A stretch of 64,000 nucleotides of DNA, from the NCBI GenBank assembly GCA_018714405.1, contig DVNM01000028.1:9456-73455 (forward strand), given 5' to 3'. Position numbers and translations under genes: made by a program. The notes beneath the pieces are model-generated. The model worked only from the letters and a program-made list of their open reading frames with translations. It was not told the DNA's origin and did not search any database. This document shows positions 8,902-17,658 of the stretch, one piece after another (within the stretch, counting starts at the first letter, position 1; each line of letters begins with the position of its first letter). The DNA comes from Scybalenecus merdavium. Its GTDB lineage: Bacteria > Bacillota > Clostridia > Oscillospirales > Acutalibacteraceae.

Positions 8902-8944
8902 AACAGACGTTCATGTATAAAAGCTGTAAAATATACAAGCTATA

Positions 8945-8989
8945 CATCCGACGCATATACAAAGTTTGTATATGCGCCGGATGCTTTTT
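8945..8989 (+). terminator. Terminator after GH38 gene
   Basis: CATCCG/CGGATG (8945-8950, 8978-8983) closes a second perfect arm, CGCATATACAAA with its complement, and is followed by CTTTTT. The stem is about 18 bp with one mismatch. Confidence 0.85.
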
Positions 8990-9213
8990 GGTACAAAAAA
9001 TCGGCCTTTAAAACAGCAAAAAGCGAGAATGTGTAAAACGATGTGGAAAACCGCGAAGAGTGTTTGTCTTGCGGCGGAAAATGCTGTTGAAAATGTTGAA
9101 AGCCGCAAACAAGACGTATTTCAAAGGCAATTTTCCGCAAATTTTCCGCAGAAATTCAAAAGTATACAATTTGATAGGGAAATGTCAAACTGCATATACA
9201 AAAGAATTTCGCG
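8990..9213. other. Intergenic, nothing recognised
   Basis: This gap lies between the converging GH38 and ftsZ terminators. There is no convincing ORF, promoter or RNA. It is A-rich with several GGAAAA/TTTTCC runs. Confidence 0.5.
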
Positions 9214-9246
9214 CAAAAAAACAGCCCGGCACAAGCCGGGCTGTTT
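9214..9246 (-). terminator. Terminator of ftsZ
   Basis: Minus strand AACAGCCCGGC, TTGT loop, GCCGGGCTGTT, then a T-run ending TTTTTGCGC. Confidence 0.9.
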
Positions 9247-9261
9247 TATAAGTTCATTCAC

Positions 9262-10371
9262 TTATTTTTTGAAGAAAGACACGATGTCGGTAAATGCGTC
9301 GTCATCGCTGGAGGACAGCGAAGAAGCATTGTCCGTGGGCGGAGCAACTTCTGCTTCGGCAGCGGCTGCTTTTTCGTCCTTTGCGCTGTGCGCCTGGGTG
9401 GGTTTGCCGTTTTCATCACCGAAACGCGTAGCGATCACGGTAATGATCATCTCATCCTCCAGGTCCTCATCGAAGTTTGCACCCCAAATGATCTCGCAGT
9501 CAGGATGCACAGCGTTGGTCACGATAGAGGAAGCCGTGTCGATCTCTTCCAGGCCAACATCGGTGGAAGCCGTGATGTTCAGCAGCACGCCGCGTGCACC
9601 GTCGATAGATGTATTGAGCAGCGGGCTGGAGATCGCCTGCTTGGCCGCCTCTTCCGCTTTGTCCTTGCCGCTGGCACGGCCAACGCCCATGTGCGCATAG
9701 CCGGCGTCTTTCATGATCTCGGTCACATCGGCGAAGTCGCTGTTAACAAGACCGGTTGCATTGACAAGGTCAGAAATGCTCTGCACGCCCTGACGAAGCA
9801 CATCGTTTGCAATGTCAAAAGCGTTAAGGAACGTAATTTTGTCGTCGGTCACATACTTCAGGTTCTCGTTCGGGATAACCATCAGCGCGTCGGCATACTC
9901 GGCCAGTTCTTCAATGCCGGCCTGTGCCTGCTTCATTCTGTGCGGGCCTTCAAAGGCAAACGGCGTTGTAACAACACCAACCGTCAGGATGCCGAGATCC
10001 TTCGCGATTTTGGCAACGACCGGTGCTGCACCGGTGCCCGTGCCGCCACCCATGCCGGCGGTAATAAACACCATTTCACAACCGGTCAGCGCGTCGGTGA
10101 TCGCCTCGCGGCTCTCTTCGGCAGCGCGTGTGCCGACCTCAGGCTTTGCACCGGCGCCGCGGCCTTTTGTGGCCTTTTCGCCGATCAAAATCTTGTGCGT
10201 AGCAGAAGATTTCATCAGGGCGGGCTTATCCGAGTTAATGGCAACGAATTCCACATCTTTAATACCGCTGTTGACCATGCGGTTCACAGCGTTTCCGCCG
10301 CCGCCGCCAACACCGACAACTTTGATCTGTACTACTTTTGTATCGTCTGTATCGATTTCATATCTTCCCAT
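9262..10371 (-). CDS. ftsZ: Cell division protein FtsZ
   Basis: This tubulin-like GTPase (369 residues) polymerises into the Z-ring that places the septum. The tubulin signature GGGTGTG is at residues 108-114. The N-terminal nucleotide loop VGVGGGGGNAVNRM (about 19-32) and the T7 catalytic region near NSDFADV are intact. After an Ala/Glu-rich linker the chain ends AFTDIVSFFKK, a divergent version of the C-terminal peptide that binds FtsA, SepF and ZipA-type partners. AAAGGAG lies 8 bases before ATG 10371. ftsZ follows ftsQ on the map, but a terminator and a strong separate promoter lie between them. ftsA is not in the cluster. Confidence 0.99.
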   Translation of the reverse strand: MGRYEIDTDDTKVVQIKVVGVGGGGGNAVNRMVNSGIKDVEFVAINSDKPALMKSSATHKILIGEKATKGRGAGAKPEVGTRAAEESREAITDALTGCEMVFITAGMGGGTGTGAAPVVAKIAKDLGILTVGVVTTPFAFEGPHRMKQAQAGIEELAEYADALMVIPNENLKYVTDDKITFLNAFDIANDVLRQGVQSISDLVNATGLVNSDFADVTEIMKDAGYAHMGVGRASGKDKAEEAAKQAISSPLLNTSIDGARGVLLNITASTDVGLEEIDTASSIVTNAVHPDCEIIWGANFDEDLEDEMIITVIATRFGDENGKPTQAHSAKDEKAAAAEAEVAPPTDNASSLSSSDDDAFTDIVSFFKK

Positions 10372-10437
10372 GGGTCATTCTCCTTTAGTTTTTCTGGCTG
10401 GTCATAAATTGTAATCTTTTCGACCACTGCACTTGTT

Positions 10438-10471
10438 ATTGTAACAGTTATGTAACCTTTTTGCAACTGTT
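10438..10471 (-). promoter_or_regulatory. ftsZ promoter with flanking inverted repeat
   Basis: Minus strand TTGCAA (10461-10466), 17-bp spacer, TACAAT (10438-10443). AACAGTT at 10443-10449 and AACTGTT at 10465-10471 (plus strand) form a 7-bp inverted repeat bracketing the spacer, a possible operator. Confidence 0.75.
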
Positions 10472-10556
10472 TTTTAGAAATATCCTCCATATTACTGATA
10501 ATGTTTTAAAGATACGAGCCTGCCAATTTGTGCATTTTGCACAATCTATTAAAATG

Positions 10557-10590
10557 TAAAAAAAGGAGTAAAGGAAAACACCTTTACTCC
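10557..10590 (-). terminator. Terminator of the mraZ-ftsQ operon
   Basis: GGAGTAAAGG (10565-10574), a 6-base loop and CCTTTACTCC (10581-10590); on the minus strand it is followed by TTTTTTTAC. It separates ftsZ from the upstream division operon. Confidence 0.9.
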
Positions 10591-10604
10591 CCTGTAATTT
10601 ACCG

Positions 10605-11579
10605 TTACGATTCTGTAAAATATATGTTTTTATCATTTTTAAGGTTCAGCACGCCGCGTGCAGCCGCATTGCTCTGGCTGATCTCATCAATGCACGCAAG
10701 CGCCTGGTTGATCTTATAATCGATCGTATCGGCGTCCACTTCGCCGAAAAGCATCTGGATGCGTCCGTCATATACCAGGACAAAATTGTTGGCGTCCTGC
10801 ACAACGATCTCGGTCACTTCGTCTAAAGCGTTTTTCAAAACCGCACTGGCAAGGATCGCCACACTGCGGTCGATCAGCTCCCCGTCGAACGAAACGACAG
10901 CGCCCGGTGTGTCTTGGCTGAGCGCGGCGCCGCTGATCAAATATACGCCGTCCGGGATGGCCTTTGCCTGCTGTTCAAGCACCTTAAAGTCATCATCCAA
11001 AAGCGTATATGTACCGTCGCCGCGGTCCACGGCAAACCCGGGCTGCGATTCCTCTACCGTGATCTCTACCGTGTTCGGCAATACTCGTTTTACCTGTGCA
11101 TGGCGGATATAAGGCAGGTTCTTTTCCAGCGTTTCACCGATCTCGCCGGTGTGCAGCAAAAGCAGTTTATCGCCAGTTTCCACACCGCTTGCCGCGCTGA
11201 CCTGCTCTGCCGTATACATCGTATTGCCGCTGACGCGTACCTCTTGCACAGAGAATACAAAAACAAGCGTTATAAAAACCAAAACAGCCAGCAAAACGGC
11301 AATCGCAAAAAAAGTCAGCACACGCGCTGCGCGCCGCCTGCGCTTTCTGCGCTGCAGATCGCGCCTGGCCTGACGGGAATGATCCTCTTCCTGCGGCGGC
11401 ACAGAGTACCGCCGCGGCTGCTTTTGCGCGGCTCTTTGCCGGCGTTTCCACCCGGCGCGGCTGCGGCCGGCCGGCGGTGCGCTCTGCCTTTGCCGGTCAT
11501 AATCATATACCTGCGGCGGCTCGATATAATAATCATCCTGAAACGAACGGTTGCCGCCCTTCTTCTGATTTTTTGCCAT
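10605..11579 (-). CDS. ftsQ: Cell division protein FtsQ/DivIB
   Basis: This bitopic divisome protein has 324 residues. A long, very basic cytoplasmic tail (1-83, with RRKRRRR) precedes one membrane helix (about 86-109). The POTRA domain follows directly (VQEVRVSGNTMYTAEQV), then the beta domain (LPNTVEITVEESQPGFAV). It links FtsL/FtsB-type partners to the septal synthase. The start overlaps the end of murA by 47 bp. The long charged tail resembles DivIB of Gram-positives rather than the short tail of proteobacterial FtsQ. It is the last gene before the operon terminator. Confidence 0.93.
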   Translation of the reverse strand: MAKNQKKGGNRSFQDDYYIEPPQVYDYDRQRQSAPPAGRSRAGWKRRQRAAQKQPRRYSVPPQEEDHSRQARRDLQRRKRRRRAARVLTFFAIAVLLAVLVFITLVFVFSVQEVRVSGNTMYTAEQVSAASGVETGDKLLLLHTGEIGETLEKNLPYIRHAQVKRVLPNTVEITVEESQPGFAVDRGDGTYTLLDDDFKVLEQQAKAIPDGVYLISGAALSQDTPGAVVSFDGELIDRSVAILASAVLKNALDEVTEIVVQDANNFVLVYDGRIQMLFGEVDADTIDYKINQALACIDEISQSNAAARGVLNLKNDKNIYFTES

Positions 11580-12825
11580 CTCTCACAATCTGTGCTCCAA
11601 GTGCACGGAGCATCGTCTCCATATTTTCATATCCACGGTCAATATGACCGATGTCTGTAATTTCTGTTACGCCCTGCGCCGCCAGCGCTGCCACAACAAG
11701 CGCCGCGCCGCCGCGCAGATCGGTTGCCCTGACCCTTGTGCCGGACAATTTTGGTACGCCCTCCACAACGGCAACCTTGTCGCTCACATCGATTTTCGCA
11801 CCCAGTTTTTTCAGTTCCGGCACATGCCGGTAGCGGTTTTCAAAAATGTTTTCCACAAAAACACTTGTGCCGTGCGCCACACAGGCAAGCGCCATCACCG
11901 GCGCCTGGCAGTCTGTTGGAAAGCCCGGGTACGGCATCGTTTTGACCTGGCCGAGCTTTTTCAAGTACTTCGGCGGCGTGATCGTCAGCGTGTCTTGCGC
12001 AGTACGCAGACGGCAGCCGCTGTTGTAAAACACCGGAAAGACCGGATTCAGGTGTGCCGCGCAAACATTTTGCAGCGTGATCTGAGAACACGTTGCCGCG
12101 GCGCAGCACATCAGCGTGCAGGCCAGGATTCGGTCCGGGATCACCGCGTGCTCCGCACCGTGCAGGCGGGAAACGCCAGTGATCTCGATCGTGCCGCTGC
12201 CTGCGCCGCGTATTTTTGCACCGCAGCGGTTCAAAAACACAGCCAAGTCTTCAATTTCCGGTTCGCGCGCCGCATTGACAAGCAGCGTTCGGCCGCGTGC
12301 CACCGTGGCGGCGATCATAATATTTTCCGTTGCGCCGACACTCGGAAACGGCAAAATGATTTTCTCACCGTGCAGCGCCTGCACGCTGCAGCGGATACAC
12401 GAGCCTTCGCTGACAGCCTGCATGCCGAGCAGATTCAGTCCATACAGATGCAGATCAATGGGCCGCAGGCCAATTTCACAGCCGCCCGGCGCACACAAAA
12501 CGGCACGGTGCATCCGCGCGGCAAGCGGCGCAAGAAAAATGATGGACGAACGCATCTCGTGCATCATTTCCTCGGGAATATCGAATTTATCGATCGTCTG
12601 GGTATCTACGATCAGCGTGGAGCCCTCGCGGCTGATCTTTGCCCCAAGATATGCAAGGATCCTGCAGGCAACCTCCACATCGTTCAGCGCCGGGCAGTTA
12701 TGTAACACGCTCTTTCCGCCGGCCAGGATCGTGGCAGCCAAAATGGGCAGCACGGCGTTTTTGGCGCCGTGTACGCAGGCCGTACCCTGCAGCGTACGGC
12801 CGCCTTCTACGATAAACTTTTCCAT
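11533..12825 (-). CDS. murA: UDP-N-acetylglucosamine 1-carboxyvinyltransferase MurA
   Basis: This enzyme transfers enolpyruvate from PEP to UDP-GlcNAc, the first committed step of peptidoglycan synthesis. GAKNAVLP near residue 20 and PGGCEIGLRPIDLHL around residue 115 are present; the Cys of GGCEIG is the PEP-binding, fosfomycin-target cysteine. Length (about 430) is normal. ATG 12825 is preferred over GTG 12831 because AAGGGGTG is correctly spaced for the ATG. Its place inside the division cluster, where murC or murB often sit, is typical of several Clostridia. Confidence 0.97.
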   Translation of the reverse strand: MEKFIVEGGRTLQGTACVHGAKNAVLPILAATILAGGKSVLHNCPALNDVEVACRILAYLGAKISREGSTLIVDTQTIDKFDIPEEMMHEMRSSIIFLAPLAARMHRAVLCAPGGCEIGLRPIDLHLYGLNLLGMQAVSEGSCIRCSVQALHGEKIILPFPSVGATENIMIAATVARGRTLLVNAAREPEIEDLAVFLNRCGAKIRGAGSGTIEITGVSRLHGAEHAVIPDRILACTLMCCAAATCSQITLQNVCAAHLNPVFPVFYNSGCRLRTAQDTLTITPPKYLKKLGQVKTMPYPGFPTDCQAPVMALACVAHGTSVFVENIFENRYRHVPELKKLGAKIDVSDKVAVVEGVPKLSGTRVRATDLRGGAALVVAALAAQGVTEITDIGHIDRGYENMETMLRALGAQIVRDGKKSEEGRQPFVSG

Positions 12826-12885
12826 TTTCACACCCCTTTGTCATCGCTTTATTCTATGACAAAGAGCAGAAAATGGTTAAGCCGC

Positions 12886-14007
12886 TTATTTTTCTTTTTG
12901 TGCGAGGGAAAGGATCACGCGGCAGATCTCTTCACAGGCGTCTGTTTTCGCCATGGCGGCCGCCGCCTGCCCCATCTGCTGCAGTTTAGACGGATGCGCA
13001 ACGAGCGTATCGATCGTTTCCAGCAGCTTATCAGAAGTCAGTTCTTTTTCCTCAATGACGATGGCTGCGCCGCGCTTGACAAGCGACATAGCGTTGTGGT
13101 ACTGGTGGTTTTCCGCCACATAGGGCGACGGGATCAGCACCGACGGTTTACCCATAGCCAGCAGTTCAGAAATAGTGCTGGCACCGGCACGGCCAATGAC
13201 CAGATCGGCCGCCGCAAGACATTCGTCCATATTGTCGATATACTGACGCACGACCACATTGTCGCAGTTTTTAAAGCCGTGCTTTTCCAGCGCATCAAAC
13301 ATTTCCGGATTGTTCTTGCCCGCCGAATGGATGTGGTAACACGATTTGTCTTTGGCATGGCGGATCAGCACATCGAGCATAGCGTCATTGATCGGCTTTG
13401 CGCCGAGCGAGCCGCCGGTCGAAAGCACAAGGAGCTTTCCCTCCGGTATGCCAAGCTTGATGCGCGCTGCACGGCGGTCGGCGCGCAAGATCTCGCCGCG
13501 CACCGGCAAGCCGGTGACCACCGGCTTGTTGCGGCAGGTCATGCGCTGCGCCGCATCCTCATTCGTAAGCATTACGCGGTCAACGAGTTTGGCAAGCGAC
13601 TTGTTGGTAATGCCGGGATAGGCGTTTTGTTCGTGGATGCAGGTCGGGATATGCATTTTTGCCGCCGTCTCCAGCACCGGGCCGCTGACATAACCGCCAA
13701 AGCCGATAACGGCATCCGGCGCAAAATCGCGCAGAATACTGCGGCTTTGCAGCGACGCCGTCAGCATATAAAACACCGTTTTTACATTATGTACGATCGC
13801 ACCGGGTGAAAAACTGCGGCGAAAGCCGGAGATGCGGATCGTTTTAAAAGCAAAACCGGCGACCGGGACCAGGCTGCTTTCCATATGGTCGGCCGTGCCG
13901 ATAAAGAGAATGGACGTTTCCGGGTAACGTTCACGAATCGCAGATGCAACGGCAAGCGCCGGGTTGATGTGGCCGGCCGTACCGCCGGCGGCAAACACAA
14001 GTTTCAT
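12886..14007 (-). CDS. murG: Lipid II synthase MurG (GlcNAc transferase)
   Basis: MurG adds GlcNAc from UDP-GlcNAc to lipid I on the inner face of the membrane, making lipid II. The sequence opens with the GT28 glycine loop FAAGGTAGHINPALAVA (residues about 5-21). It also has a second G loop, TGGSLGAKPIND (about 190), and GRAGASTISELLAMGKPSVLIP (donor site). Length is 373 residues, as expected. ATG 14007 has GAGGT upstream. It follows ftsW by 10 bp in the same operon. Confidence 0.97.
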   Translation of the reverse strand: MKLVFAAGGTAGHINPALAVASAIRERYPETSILFIGTADHMESSLVPVAGFAFKTIRISGFRRSFSPGAIVHNVKTVFYMLTASLQSRSILRDFAPDAVIGFGGYVSGPVLETAAKMHIPTCIHEQNAYPGITNKSLAKLVDRVMLTNEDAAQRMTCRNKPVVTGLPVRGEILRADRRAARIKLGIPEGKLLVLSTGGSLGAKPINDAMLDVLIRHAKDKSCYHIHSAGKNNPEMFDALEKHGFKNCDNVVVRQYIDNMDECLAAADLVIGRAGASTISELLAMGKPSVLIPSPYVAENHQYHNAMSLVKRGAAIVIEEKELTSDKLLETIDTLVAHPSKLQQMGQAAAAMAKTDACEEICRVILSLAQKEK

Positions 14008-14017
14008 AACAAATACC

Positions 14018-15199
14018 TCAGTTCAGCTTTTTGACTTTTGTTCGTCGTGATACCGAAAGGACAACGCCCATCTCGCCGAGCAGCATCATCATAGCTGTGC
14101 CGCCGTAGCTGAAAAACGGCAGCGCAATACCGGTGTTCGGGATCGTGTCCGTAACAACAAGAATATTAAAGACGACCTGAATGCCGACCTGCGCCACAAT
14201 GCCGATCACCAGAAGGGCGCCGAAGCGGTCTTCGCAGTTGACGGCAATGATCATGCCGCGCCAGATCAGCAGTGCAAACAGCACAATGATGACGGCAGCG
14301 CCGATAAACCCCAGCTCTTCGCAGACGATGGAGAAAATAAAGTCATTTTGCGGTTCGCTGACATAAAGGTACTTTTGCTTGGAATTGCCGAGACCCTCAC
14401 CGAAGAAACCGCCCGAGCCGATGGCGTACAATGAGTTATTGATCTGCCAGCGGCCGTCGGTCGGTTCATACGTTTTATCGACCCAGGCAAGAATACGCGG
14501 CTGCACATAATCGGGCAGGATCTGCGGGTTCGTTACGCAGACGACGACAGCCGCCGCAACGGCACCAATGCCGACGATGAACAGCCAAGCCGGCGTGCCG
14601 CCCACCCACATCAGCGCTGCGCCGATGCAGAACATCAGGATCGTGCAGGACATGTGGTTTTCCAGCGCGATCAGCACACAAAACACAGCGATCATCGCCA
14701 GCGGGATCACAATGCCGTACACGACTTTTTTCATTTTCAGACAGTATTTAGAGATGTAAGCCGACATGATCACGACAAGTGCGAACTTGGCAATGTCAGA
14801 CGGCTGCAGCGTAAACGGGCCGATCGGGATCCAGCGCTTAAAATCCTGAAAATCTGTGTGGTAAAACAGCACAATGACCAAAAGCAGCAGAGAGACAAGC
14901 GCGATCGGAACGGCAAACACCTGCAGCCATTTGTAATTCAGCCGTGAAAAAATCAGCATGGCCGCAACGCCGACCGCCGCAAAAATGCACTGGTTACGAA
15001 AGAAATAAAAACTGTCCTGCCCCTCATTATAATACGCATCCGGATAGCTGGCAGAAAGCAGCATGACCAGGCCGATGGCAAGCAGCGTCATGACCAAAAC
15101 AAAAAAAGGAATGTCGATGCTGCCGGTCGTGACAAAATCAGATTTTTGAAACGCTTTGAACTTTTTAGGCGAAAAAGAACGTCCGGCTATTTTTTCCAA
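14018..15199 (-). CDS. ftsW: SEDS peptidoglycan polymerase FtsW
   Basis: This ten-helix SEDS protein polymerises lipid II at the septum with its partner PBP. The signature near the C-terminus, ALPFFSYGGTAMM, is the FtsW/RodA/SpoVE motif. An N-terminal SIDIPFFVLVMTLLAIGLVMLLSAS helix is also typical. The start is unusual: AGGAG is placed 8 bases before TTG 15199, while the longer frame would begin at GTG 15208, overlapping the ribosome site itself. So TTG 15199 (MEKIAGRSF) is preferred. Position between mraY and murG supports FtsW rather than RodA. murD, usual between mraY and ftsW, is missing. Confidence 0.95.
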   Translation of the reverse strand: MEKIAGRSFSPKKFKAFQKSDFVTTGSIDIPFFVLVMTLLAIGLVMLLSASYPDAYYNEGQDSFYFFRNQCIFAAVGVAAMLIFSRLNYKWLQVFAVPIALVSLLLLVIVLFYHTDFQDFKRWIPIGPFTLQPSDIAKFALVVIMSAYISKYCLKMKKVVYGIVIPLAMIAVFCVLIALENHMSCTILMFCIGAALMWVGGTPAWLFIVGIGAVAAAVVVCVTNPQILPDYVQPRILAWVDKTYEPTDGRWQINNSLYAIGSGGFFGEGLGNSKQKYLYVSEPQNDFIFSIVCEELGFIGAAVIIVLFALLIWRGMIIAVNCEDRFGALLVIGIVAQVGIQVVFNILVVTDTIPNTGIALPFFSYGGTAMMMLLGEMGVVLSVSRRTKVKKLN

Positions 15200-15241
15200 G
15201 CACAACACTCCTTTGTAAAAATCAATTCATAAAACGCACTA

Positions 15242-16297
15242 TTATACGCGCACAAAGCAGTCGCCGAAGTAGTAAAGCAGCACACCGATCACACAGCCGG
15301 CCGCATTGACCAGAGAAAAGACCACACAGATCTTTTTTTCTTTCCAGCCGCACATTTCAAAATGGTGGTGGATCGGCGCCATTTTAAAGACGCGCTTGCC
15401 GTGTGTCAATTTAAAATAACCGATCTGAATGATGTCGCTCATCGTCTCAGATACATAAACGATGCCGATCGGCAACAGCAGCAGAGGACAGCGCACGGCA
15501 AAGCCAAGCGCCACGACCAGACCGCCGAGGAACAGCGAACCTGTGTCGCCCATAAACACCTTGGCGGGGTTCCAGTTCCAGCACAAAAAGCCGATCATTG
15601 CACCAAACAGCGCCGCAGAAATAATAATCAAACCACTGAATTGCGCAATGGCGCCTATGGCGATAAAAGCGACGGAAACCGTTACGGTAACGGAAGAACA
15701 CAGACCGTCAATACCGTCTGTCAGATTGACGGAATTCACACCGCCGTAAACGATGAAAAGACCCACAAGCCAGAAGCAGACCGCGCCAAAGCCGCTGCTC
15801 AGATCCACACGGCCGACAAACGGAATATACCACCATGTGTTGTCAGAAAGCCAAAGCGTTGCCAAAAAGGCAAGCGCCACGACCAGCTGGCCAATGGTTT
15901 TCTGGCGCGCTGTCAGCCCCTCATTGCGTTTGAGCTTGATTTTGGTGTAGTCGTCGATAAAGCCGATGATGCCGCAGCCAAGCGCAAGCAGCAGGCAGGC
16001 AGCGAGCGCCACAAGATCAGAGCCCTCATTAAAGCGGCTGGACGCACTTTCAAACGTGCCGCCGCTGAAATGAAAAATCAGAAACGACACCGCGCAGGAG
16101 ACGATCATGCCGATGGCGAACATAAAACCGCCCATATTCGGCGTGCCCTGCTTTTTCTTGTGCCACGAAGGGCCGATCTCAAGAATAGTCTGCCCAAATT
16201 TCAGCTTTCTCAGCCACGGAATAATTACAAAACCGAGGCCGCCGGTCACGCCGAAGGCAATGACTGCTGCGATCAACGCAATAATTGTACCGTTCAT
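15242..16297 (-). CDS. mraY: Phospho-MurNAc-pentapeptide transferase MraY
   Basis: MraY is an integral membrane enzyme that moves phospho-MurNAc-pentapeptide from UDP to undecaprenyl phosphate, making lipid I. Diagnostic motifs are GFIDDYTKIK (catalytic Asp pair), NLTDGIDGL and APIHHHFE, all in order with about ten hydrophobic helices. ATG 16297 overlaps the murF stop as ATGA and has AGGTGG 8 bases upstream. A longer GTG start at 16309 would lie within that ribosome site and is rejected. Confidence 0.97.
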   Translation of the reverse strand: MNGTIIALIAAVIAFGVTGGLGFVIIPWLRKLKFGQTILEIGPSWHKKKQGTPNMGGFMFAIGMIVSCAVSFLIFHFSGGTFESASSRFNEGSDLVALAACLLLALGCGIIGFIDDYTKIKLKRNEGLTARQKTIGQLVVALAFLATLWLSDNTWWYIPFVGRVDLSSGFGAVCFWLVGLFIVYGGVNSVNLTDGIDGLCSSVTVTVSVAFIAIGAIAQFSGLIIISAALFGAMIGFLCWNWNPAKVFMGDTGSLFLGGLVVALGFAVRCPLLLLPIGIVYVSETMSDIIQIGYFKLTHGKRVFKMAPIHHHFEMCGWKEKKICVVFSLVNAAGCVIGVLLYYFGDCFVRV

Positions 16298-17658
16298 TGG
16301 TTTGCCCACCTTTCGTATAAGAAGTGGATCACTTCCTCTAATTTCATACCTCTGGAGCCTTTAAACAAAACCGCATCCTGTGCCGTGCAAACGCCGTACA
16401 GCGCATTGCAAAGGGCTGCTTTATTGTCGAACAAATACGCATCGGCCAGGCCGGCGTCTTTTGCGCCCTGTACCAGGTGCGCGCAGTCCGTGCCGTAGCA
16501 GTAAAGCATTGTGATGCCGGATGCTGCCGCCGCACGGCCGACCTCGTAATGTGCCTGTTCGGCATAACTGCCCAGCTCCAGCATGTCGCCCAGCACGGCA
16601 ATATGCCGTTTGGCAGGCAGAGACATCAGTGTTTTCAGCGCCGCGTGCATGGAATCCGGCGATGCGTTGTAACAGTCTTCTACCACCGTAATACCGCCGC
16701 GGTGCACGATTTTCTGACGCATGCCGGAAGGTTCATATGCCTCCAGCGCCTCTGCCGCAGCCTGCGGCGCGACCCCCAGTTCCACGCCGGCGGCAAACGC
16801 CAAAAGTGCGTCGTAAACGTTATGTATGCCGACAGTCGGAAGCTTTATTTTACAGGAAGTGCCGGCAAATTTTATGTCGAACGTTGTGTAGAGTTCCGTT
16901 TCTTCTATATTTTCGGCCACATAGGCACAGTCCTTATTTTCAATGCCCACAAAGATGACCGGGTGATCGTCCAAATGCACCGTTTGCAGAAGATCGTTGT
17001 CGCCGTTTAAAATCAGCGGCGCGCCCGGCGCAAGACCGTCTACCAGTTCCAGTTTGGCGCGCAGGATACCCTCGCGCGAACCCAGGTTTTCAATGTGCGA
17101 AACGCCAACATTCGTAATCATGCCCAGTGTCGGCCGTACGCGCGTGACCAGGTCGTGGATCTCACCAAAATGGTTCATGCCCATTTCCACAACCGCAGCG
17201 CCGGTCGTGCTGTCCAGGCCGAAAAGCGTTTGCGGTACGCCAATATCATTATTCAGATTGCCCTGCGTTTTCAGGCAGTTATATTTTGCGCCCAAAACAA
17301 GCGCCGTAAAGTCCTTGGTGGTCGTTTTGCCGACACTGCCGGTCAGGCCGACGACCGGAATATCAAACCGGCTGCGGTAATACCCGGCAAGGTCAAGCAG
17401 TGCGCGCCGCGTGTTTTTCACCAAAAGCTGCGGGCAGCCTGCGTCTACCGGGTGTTCGGCCATAATGGCGGCCGCACCGGCCAGCGCGGCCAGCGGCGCA
17501 AAATCATGGCCGTCAAACCGTTCGCCGCGGATGCACACAAAAAGCGCGCCGGGCTGTACTTTTCTGTTGTCGATCGCAACACGGTCAAACACCGCGTCCG
17601 TATTGGCGGTGGCGCCAAGTGCTTTGGCTGCTTCAAGCAGGCTGATCTGTTCCATCAT
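16294..17658 (-). CDS. murF: UDP-MurNAc-tripeptide:D-Ala-D-Ala ligase MurF
   Basis: MurF completes the cytoplasmic pentapeptide by ATP-dependent addition of D-Ala-D-Ala. It has the Mur ligase three-domain layout: an N-terminal substrate domain (IDNRKVQPGALFV), an ATP P-loop GSVGKTTTKD (about residue 110), and a C-terminal domain with GDMLELG. Length (454) fits. The start overlaps the murE stop (ATGATG), with AAAGGAAG upstream; ATG 17655 would be equally reasonable. The 3' end overlaps mraY by 4 bp. Confidence 0.96.
   Translation of the reverse strand: MMEQISLLEAAKALGATANTDAVFDRVAIDNRKVQPGALFVCIRGERFDGHDFAPLAALAGAAAIMAEHPVDAGCPQLLVKNTRRALLDLAGYYRSRFDIPVVGLTGSVGKTTTKDFTALVLGAKYNCLKTQGNLNNDIGVPQTLFGLDSTTGAAVVEMGMNHFGEIHDLVTRVRPTLGMITNVGVSHIENLGSREGILRAKLELVDGLAPGAPLILNGDNDLLQTVHLDDHPVIFVGIENKDCAYVAENIEETELYTTFDIKFAGTSCKIKLPTVGIHNVYDALLAFAAGVELGVAPQAAAEALEAYEPSGMRQKIVHRGGITVVEDCYNASPDSMHAALKTLMSLPAKRHIAVLGDMLELGSYAEQAHYEVGRAAAASGITMLYCYGTDCAHLVQGAKDAGLADAYLFDNKAALCNALYGVCTAQDAVLFKGSRGMKLEEVIHFLYERWANQ

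Noticed and set aside
9036..9046. A TTTTCCACA-like DnaA box in the ftsZ-GH38 gap
   Set aside because: A single relaxed match with no cluster and no dnaA/dnaN nearby; not an origin.
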